The notes beneath the pieces were generated by a model that searched no databases, had not been told where the DNA came from, and worked only from the letters and a program-made list of their open reading frames with translations. Shown in pieces: positions 58,845 through 64,000 of a stretch of 64,000 nucleotides of DNA. The position numbers were made by a program, and so were the translations under genes. This DNA is from Sistotremastrum niveocremeum HHB9708 (Eukaryota > Basidiomycota > Agaricomycetes > Sistotremastrales > Sistotremastraceae), in assembly GCA_001630475.1 (NCBI GenBank), contig KV419413.1:168787-232786 (forward strand), in the 5' to 3' direction. Position 1 is the stretch's first letter. The number at the start of each line of letters is the position of its first letter.

Positions 58845-60665
58845 TCATGGCCAAGGATCTGGATATTCGCTGACATCCGCAGCAATGTCGGTGCCATTGA
58901 TGGAGACGAGGTCGGGCTCTATATCCGTAAATGATTGAGTAAATTCGAGCGTTCCGAGAGGGTGGCCCTGGTTCTTTCGGAACTCCAGGAATTGTCTCAT
59001 TCTTGTACCACTGAACTGGGTTCGATGGCAGTCGAGATGTTTGAGCGAGGGGCAAATAATTTCCGGTGTGTCCTCGAGCACGTCGAGGAGTCTGTATAAG
59101 TCTGGTTGTCGAGTACATATCATGATGTGTCGTAGTCCTGACCACGCAGTCAGGATTCGCCGGAGCTCGCGATGGGAAGGTAGTGATGAAAGATGAAGGT
59201 CGAGATAACTGAGATTTTGTGGATATTTTGCAAGCTCCGGGAGTAATAGAGTGTTTGTGGGAGAGCTCTCGGCGTCGGGATCCGTGTAGTCTACGCAGAG
59301 AGTGGGTCTGCCAGCTGTTCCGAGAGTGTAAATGGCTCCAGAGTGATCAGGAGCATCCGCGGCATATAGATCGCCGACTGCGTTGAGATGTGGCCCAAGA
59401 AACGTCGAAATCGATGTCCGATGCGCACTGGCTTTCTCCATATAAAAGGTAAGCCTGGCGGAGGAGGGAACATTGAGATGTCTCAGAAGATAGTTGATGT
59501 CGGGTAGAAGGATATGCCATACGTCAAGACGCTCGAGGTTGTTGAGCGAAACAACTGGACTCTCCGGCGGTAACAGCCGATTGGGGTCAGGCAAAGCGCG
59601 GCAAGTAATCTTGCAGCGCTTGAGATGTGGCATCATAAGAAGTATGTCAAGAATAACATCGGCTCTTATTGATTTCCAGCCAAGGACAAACTCGACCAAG
59701 TGTTCAGAGAGAACTCGAGGCATTTCCTTTGGGGGCCCGATGAACTCTAAAGACTCGAGTACTGGCGTCTGCAACGTGAACGCTCCGAAATTGTCGTCTT
59801 TGCTATGATTGGTTATTTTCAAGAACTTGAGGGAGGACATCTCTCGCTGTCCAACGTGCTCCTCGAGGAATGCGACTGGCCCTTGTACAATGCCCACCCT
59901 ATCCCAGCACATGTGTAGAAATGATATACGGGTTGCAAGTTGGCGGATAGTGTCGCCCAGAAAATTGATCCCAAAGTGATCATTTGGTTGGTAGGAGTCG
60001 TTGTTGACCCTGACGTTGAAAGGAACGGTCTGATTTCGAGATTGCACAAGCTCCAGTAGCTTCTTCGGAGACGGTAGAGCGATATTGCGCCACAATGAAG
60101 GTGATCTGATGGCAATATCTCTCCACCTTAAGCATCTGAGACCCACAGATAAGCTTTCAAGGTAGTTTCAGGTGAGAATAAGGAGGAAGCTTACACAGAG
60201 AATGCTGGGGGGAAACCAAAGGCGCCATCGGCAGTAAAATGTGACAGCTTCTCCGCATGATGAGCTGCGCTGCAGTTCTCGAGAATCTCCAGAATAAGTT
60301 CGTCTGACAGACGTCCTATTGGCACACATCGATTGTTTCGCGTCTTCAAGAAAAGGATTGACTGTGTTAATCTCTTTTCCATGAATGAAAGAGCTGGAAT
60401 AATAGTGAAGAAAACTGTAAGTAGCGCAATGATGAATTTTTGGGAAGGCTCACATTCATGAACACGCTTCAAGTCGCCCCGTCCTTGACCCGGATCCAAG
60501 ACTCGCAGCTCGCTGTACACGACGAATAACGTAGATAAGTATACAATTGGGGGGAGACCTAAGAGATACTCACATACTGTTTGCTATCCCCGTCTCGAAT
60601 TCATCACACATTTGAGACAGTTGCACAGAAGCAGGTGGTGGTGGTGGTGGTGGCTTGCCCGACAT
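58845..60665 (-). CDS. F-box-like/leucine-rich protein F11 (546 aa)
   Basis: Minus-strand exons 60665-60574 (92 nt), 60512-60454 (59 nt), 60393-60195 (199 nt) and 60135-58845, phases 2, 1, 2. The protein begins MSGK followed by seven or so Pro residues, encoded by a GGT/ACC microsatellite at about 60632-60653, and then the helix LSQMCDEFETGIANSM. Exon 3 has MEKRLTQSILFLKTRNN and the F-box core LSDELILEILENC, with a Gly/Phe-rich insert before the last intron. Exon 4 begins CLRWRDIAIRSPSLW and ends LDCHRTQF and a TQSF motif, the most altered C-terminal block of the family. It is the outermost copy of the right arm. Confidence 0.87.
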
Positions 60666-61715
60666 TGCTTGGACGCTTGACAGCTTGGTGGGTAAAGTTC
60701 AAGATAAAGTTGCGATGTAGTAAATTCCGAGTCAAGGATTCAAAATCGGTATTGGATCGATGCGATTAACGAAGGGTACGAAGGGGATCGAGGGAGAGCG
60801 CGACCTTTCAAGCTAACACGTCAAAGTGAGCCAAACCGCGAATACGAGTAGACCTGACGAATGAATTTCAAAGCGCGTCACGGTCGATCGAATTGCAGAA
60901 AAGACCACGTCCGAAGTCCGACCCGGAAAGTGAATACTGGTAGTCTTGTTCCTAGCCTTCATACCCTAGTCACCCACGGATGTCAATCAACACTGAGGCT
61001 TTTTCTCTCTGTCCAAAGTGTACCAGACATTGCTCAGTCTTCAAGCTTCAAGTTGTGTATTGGGCCGAATCGGACAAAAAAGCTTCCGAAGTCCGCTGAT
61101 CATCCCTCCTTCTGCACGCTTCATTATCCAGGCCTCTGACAACAACAAACATTTGGCATGTGTTATGGATAGTTTAACCCTGACCGAATGTAATAACACG
61201 GATTTTTCGGTGTCTTACAGGCTGATATCAACGTCCAAATGAATCTCTCTTGTCTCCTCAGTCATGTCATCGTTCGCCGTTTCCGTCTCGGGCCTCTCGG
61301 CTTTTCTGCTGCACCAGTCATCCCTTTTGCAGACGATCGGTTTCGAAATACACTGCTTTCCGTTCTCTACGACCAATCGGAGACTCCTTCGTTTCTTTCA
61401 ACCGATGTAACACCCTGATCCATGCATTGGATCCATGAGTTTTGGGTCCGCTGCCGGAAACTGGTATCAACCTGATTGGCTATTGTATCGATTCGCTCTG
61501 CGCACGGAATCGGTGGTTCGCAATGAAAATGTACAAACAATGTCTAAAGGCCTTCAACTCGTCGCATTGGCCGACTCGGGATGACATTGCAGGTCCAAGA
61601 ACTCAAGAAATGTAGTATATAAACCAGTTGGATTCTTGAAGAGTGGCCCATCAACATTTACAGTTTCATATCCTGCACCACTCTCCTCTGCCCTTCACCA
61701 CCTCTATTAGTCAAC
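60666..61715. other. F11-SSP2 divergent intergenic region
   Basis: About 1 kb between divergent starts. Plus frames at 60861-61242 and 61250-61438 show no domain. The TATA box of SSP2 lies at the right end. No gene seen. Confidence 0.45.
61616..61623 (+). promoter_or_regulatory. TATA box of SSP2
   Basis: TATATAAA stands 93 bp before ATG 61716, with a C/T-rich leader (about 61675-61700) behind it. Confidence 0.55.
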
Positions 61716-62282
61716 ATGAAATCTGTCCTCTCGATTGCACTTCTCTCTCTCGTCGGTGCTGCTACGAGCTCGGCCGTACCTCGCTCGTGCCCTGAGTCAT
61801 CCCAATTCGGTGTATTGACCGTCTCGCCTACAACTCTTCAGCCTGGTTCTGTAAGCCTGTCATGTCCGAATTTGTACCATATTTTCCCTAACCACCACCT
61901 TGACTAGACATTTTCGATTAACACAGATTTCACCTGTGCAGTTGACCAATTCTCCATCGTCCCCAAATACCTCGATTACTACATCGAAGTCTTGGAGAAC
62001 TCCAATAATGGACATGAACCTCCTGTCCTTCTCGCTCGCAGACAGTTCAGCACTTCCCATGGGTTAACTGATAGTTTCACTACCACCGTTCGTATTTTCC
62101 TTACCCCATCAGTAAACGTATGTGGCTGATAATTATCGGATTCTTAGGTCCCGAAGTTGAATTATTTCGAGGGAGCCCCGTATGTTGTGCAAGTGGATGT
62201 GACCTATCCTATCCAAGGAACGGACGGGGAGCCTGTATACATTGTGGGGGGAACTGAGGCATCTATTAGCCTGTCCACCTAA
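61716..62282 (+). CDS. Small secreted protein SSP2 (149 aa)
   Basis: Exons 61716-61850, 61908-62087 and 62148-62282 have exactly the same lengths (135, 180 and 135 nt) as SSP1, and both introns begin GT at the same codons. The signal peptide is VLSIALLSLVGAATSSA. The mature part starts VPRSCPESSQFGVLTV and keeps the two Cys. Exon 3 reads VPKLNYFEGAPYVVQ and ends SISLST. Most residues are identical to SSP1; changes cluster at the end of exon 2 (STSHGLTDSFTTT) and the start of exon 3. It is the outermost of three family members in 7 kb. Confidence 0.88.
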
Positions 62283-62874
62283 AGACATACGTATCTCTAT
62301 TGTTTGAAGGACTTTATCGTATACTCGGTACTCGGACTATCAGTACTATGCTACTAGTAATACTAATCCTAGATCGTGATCTACATGGACTACAGATCGT
62401 AATCCAGTAATGATAGTTGCAACTTTCTAGTCTTCGACTTGGAGGTTTTCTGAACTTGTTTCTGAACACTTTCACTGAGCATATATCAATTTTTTTCGAG
62501 CCGTCAGGCTAAGATTGCAGCCTTCAACAGCTGTTACAACTTTTCTAGATCATGAGCTAACCGTCAGATCATTGCGAGTAAGGAACTGATCGGACTAGAG
62601 TGCAAGGAAGAGGAGAAATCACTATGACCAAACAAGAACCAAACAAAACTCTTATCGCATGCGGAGATACGGCCAAACTCCGTTACTCCGCCCTCTGACT
62701 CAACGGCCACCGTGACACCATCAACTCGTAGTGAAACGCCAACTCTCACTCGCACGACGATAAGGGGCATCAACGTAGACCGCAAATCTCGTTCAAGCGA
62801 CGGTGGAAGCTCCAGTCTCGAATTGAAGACGTCGTCAAAATAAACAACGAAGTGTCAAAGGTGACGACGACAAC
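62283..62874. other. SSP2-Spp2 intergenic region
   Basis: Short-period repeats such as TACTCGG and TACTAGTAATACTAATC occur at 62325-62370, but nothing recognisable. No gene seen. Confidence 0.4.
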
Positions 62875-64000
62875 ATGTCATCCAAAGTCTCCTTCACGGT
62901 CCGACGACCAACGCCGTCTTCTCGTGGCACATCTTCAGGTCTCGACTCTGACGCCGATTCCCCTCAGCCTTCGTTCAAAATTCCGCCACCTCCACCCTTG
63001 GGAAGGACGTCAAGCAATGCTCCGTCTCCCCTTGCGAATGCTGTCTCTATCAGACGAAGAGATGACGACAGCGATGAAGAAAATGACGAAGAAGAGAAGG
63101 AGATTATCAGCGGATTTGACAAGTTTGGTGTACAGCGGTGTGTTACTTCTTTGCCTTTTGAGTGGGTGGATCTCAATTCACACAAGACCCCTCTTTCGTC
63201 CTCTTCCTCTTTTGTGAATGGGAATAGGAAAGGCGAAACGGCCAAGAACAGGTTCAAAAAAGAGGGTCCGCTCGTGATTCCTGCGCTCAAAAATCGGGAT
63301 TGGAGACAAAATGCTCGTGTCAAGAAGGAACGATTCATCCCTGGTGCGGGCGCAGTGAAGACGGGTGCGGATGGAAGTGTCGGAGGACTTGGGACGAAAG
63401 ACTCTATCAACAGTGGGCCGCAGATGGCTGGATTACACTTCTCGAAGAAGAATTTGGGTGTGGATGCCGTCAAACAGGAGGGAGACGGAGATGGAGATGT
63501 GACGATGAAGACTGAAGATTCCCAGGAGCAGGGTCGAGAAGAAGTGAAGAAAGAAGAGCCACTATCCGAAGATCAACTCGCCATCCGCGCCCTCCTCGCA
63601 TCCGCAACGAAAGAAGGGGATGACGAACCGTCCATCGGAGCCATCCCACTCTCATCTAACTCATTCCGATCATTCCCTGAAACCGAGACAGACGCATATC
63701 GTACGGACGTCGTCACTCGACCCGACTCTGCGTCCTTAGACGACTACGAGCGCGTCCCCGTTTCTCAATTCGGTGCAGCGCTGTTGCGTGGGATGGGGTG
63801 GAAGGAAGGTGGCGTGGATAGGAAAGGGAAGAAAATCGAACCATGGGTTCCTGCTCAGAGACCTAGTCTTTTAGGGTTGGGTGCGAAAGAGAGGGTTGTG
63901 GATGATGACGGAACTCAACAGAAGAAGAAACTCGGCAAGGAAATCAAGCAGAAGTACATTCCTGTTGTTAAGCAAGAGAAGGTACGAAGTCTTTTCAGCT
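62875..64000 (+). CDS. SPP2: Spp2-type G-patch pre-mRNA splicing factor, 3' part outside the window
   Basis: The frame opens at ATG 62875 and stays open to a GT donor at 63981, so at least 368 residues lie in the first exon and the gene continues beyond the window. The N-terminus is Ser/Pro-rich (MSSKVSFTVRRPTPSS), followed by an acidic run and ISGFDKFGVQR, a motif of Spp2/GPKOW proteins. The block GPLVIPALKNRDWRQNAR is also typical. A G-patch lies at about residues 295-335 (VPVSQFGAALLRGMGWKEGG). Spp2 activates the DEAH helicase Prp2 in the spliceosome through this G-patch. A GT-AG pair inside 63138-63188 could define a small intron, but the frame is open without it. This housekeeping gene closes the region on the right. 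Confidence 0.88.
   Translation, partial: MSSKVSFTVRRPTPSSRGTSSGLDSDADSPQPSFKIPPPPPLGRTSSNAPSPLANAVSIRRRDDDSDEENDEEEKEIISGFDKFGVQRCVTSLPFEWVDLNSHKTPLSSSSSFVNGNRKGETAKNRFKKEGPLVIPALKNRDWRQNARVKKERFIPGAGAVKTGADGSVGGLGTKDSINSGPQMAGLHFSKKNLGVDAVKQEGDGDGDVTMKTEDSQEQGREEVKKEEPLSEDQLAIRALLASATKEGDDEPSIGAIPLSSNSFRSFPETETDAYRTDVVTRPDSASLDDYERVPVSQFGAALLRGMGWKEGGVDRKGKKIEPWVPAQRPSLLGLGAKERVVDDDGTQQKKKLGKEIKQKYIPVVKQEKVRSLFS

Noticed and set aside
1-64000. LTR, LINE or virus-like elements
   Set aside because: No reverse transcriptase, integrase, capsid-type or long terminal repeat signal was recognised in any frame I read.
1-64000. CRISPR array, rRNA genes or a biosynthetic gene cluster
   Set aside because: No regularly spaced repeats, no rRNA-like sequence and no NRPS, PKS or terpene synthase motifs; the P450 is ERG5.

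Overview
The window looks like a gene-rich chromosomal segment of an Agaricomycete (mushroom-forming basidiomycete). The reasons are the short GT-AG introns (about 40-65 nt, several per gene), the DUF6535 and C2-NACHT-WD40 proteins that are abundant in this class, the FAS1/GPI surface protein, an ERG5-type sterol P450 and a large F-box family. Gene models were built by joining open frames at GT-AG borders that keep the frame. No transcript evidence was available, so 5' ends are the least certain parts.

Layout. 2-247 is the tail of an unknown gene. A non-autonomous hAT-type element lies at 832-1340. 3237-13762 holds four rightward F-box genes (here F1-F4) with one unrelated leftward hypothetical gene between F3 and F4. 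14242-20423 holds prefoldin subunit 6, a two-domain fasciclin protein and a DUF6535 membrane protein. 20708-21756 is a small membrane protein. 24294-28137 holds two twin Zn2Cys6 proteins. 28668-30164 is an F-box gene of a second class (F12). 30487-35901 is a C2-NACHT-WD40 (NLR-like STAND) gene. 37097-38938 is ERG5/CYP61. 39563-60665 holds six leftward F-box genes of the first class (F5-F8, F10, F11), one of the second class (F9), a beta-rich unknown protein, a RING protein and relics. 55651-62282 holds two small secreted proteins and one relic of the same family. 62875-64000 is the 5' part of an Spp2-type G-patch splicing factor.

The dominant theme is the F-box array: twelve F-box-type genes in 64 kb. 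Ten belong to one family and share the same terminal splice layout (phases 2, 1, 2, with a 1.2-1.34 kb last exon). Left-arm copies all point right and right-arm copies all point left. Duplication is visible at several scales: F6/F7 were copied with their flanks, the zinc-cluster gene was copied with its microexon, and a unit of secreted protein plus convergent F-box gene was copied at least once, leaving a decayed secreted-protein copy.

F-box proteins are normally substrate adaptors of SCF ubiquitin ligases. A RING protein and an NLR-like gene sit among them, so the region resembles a fast-evolving recognition/turnover cluster set between conserved housekeeping genes (prefoldin, ERG5, Spp2). 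That functional reading is inference. No CRISPR array, rRNA, tRNA, LTR element or virus-like element was recognised.
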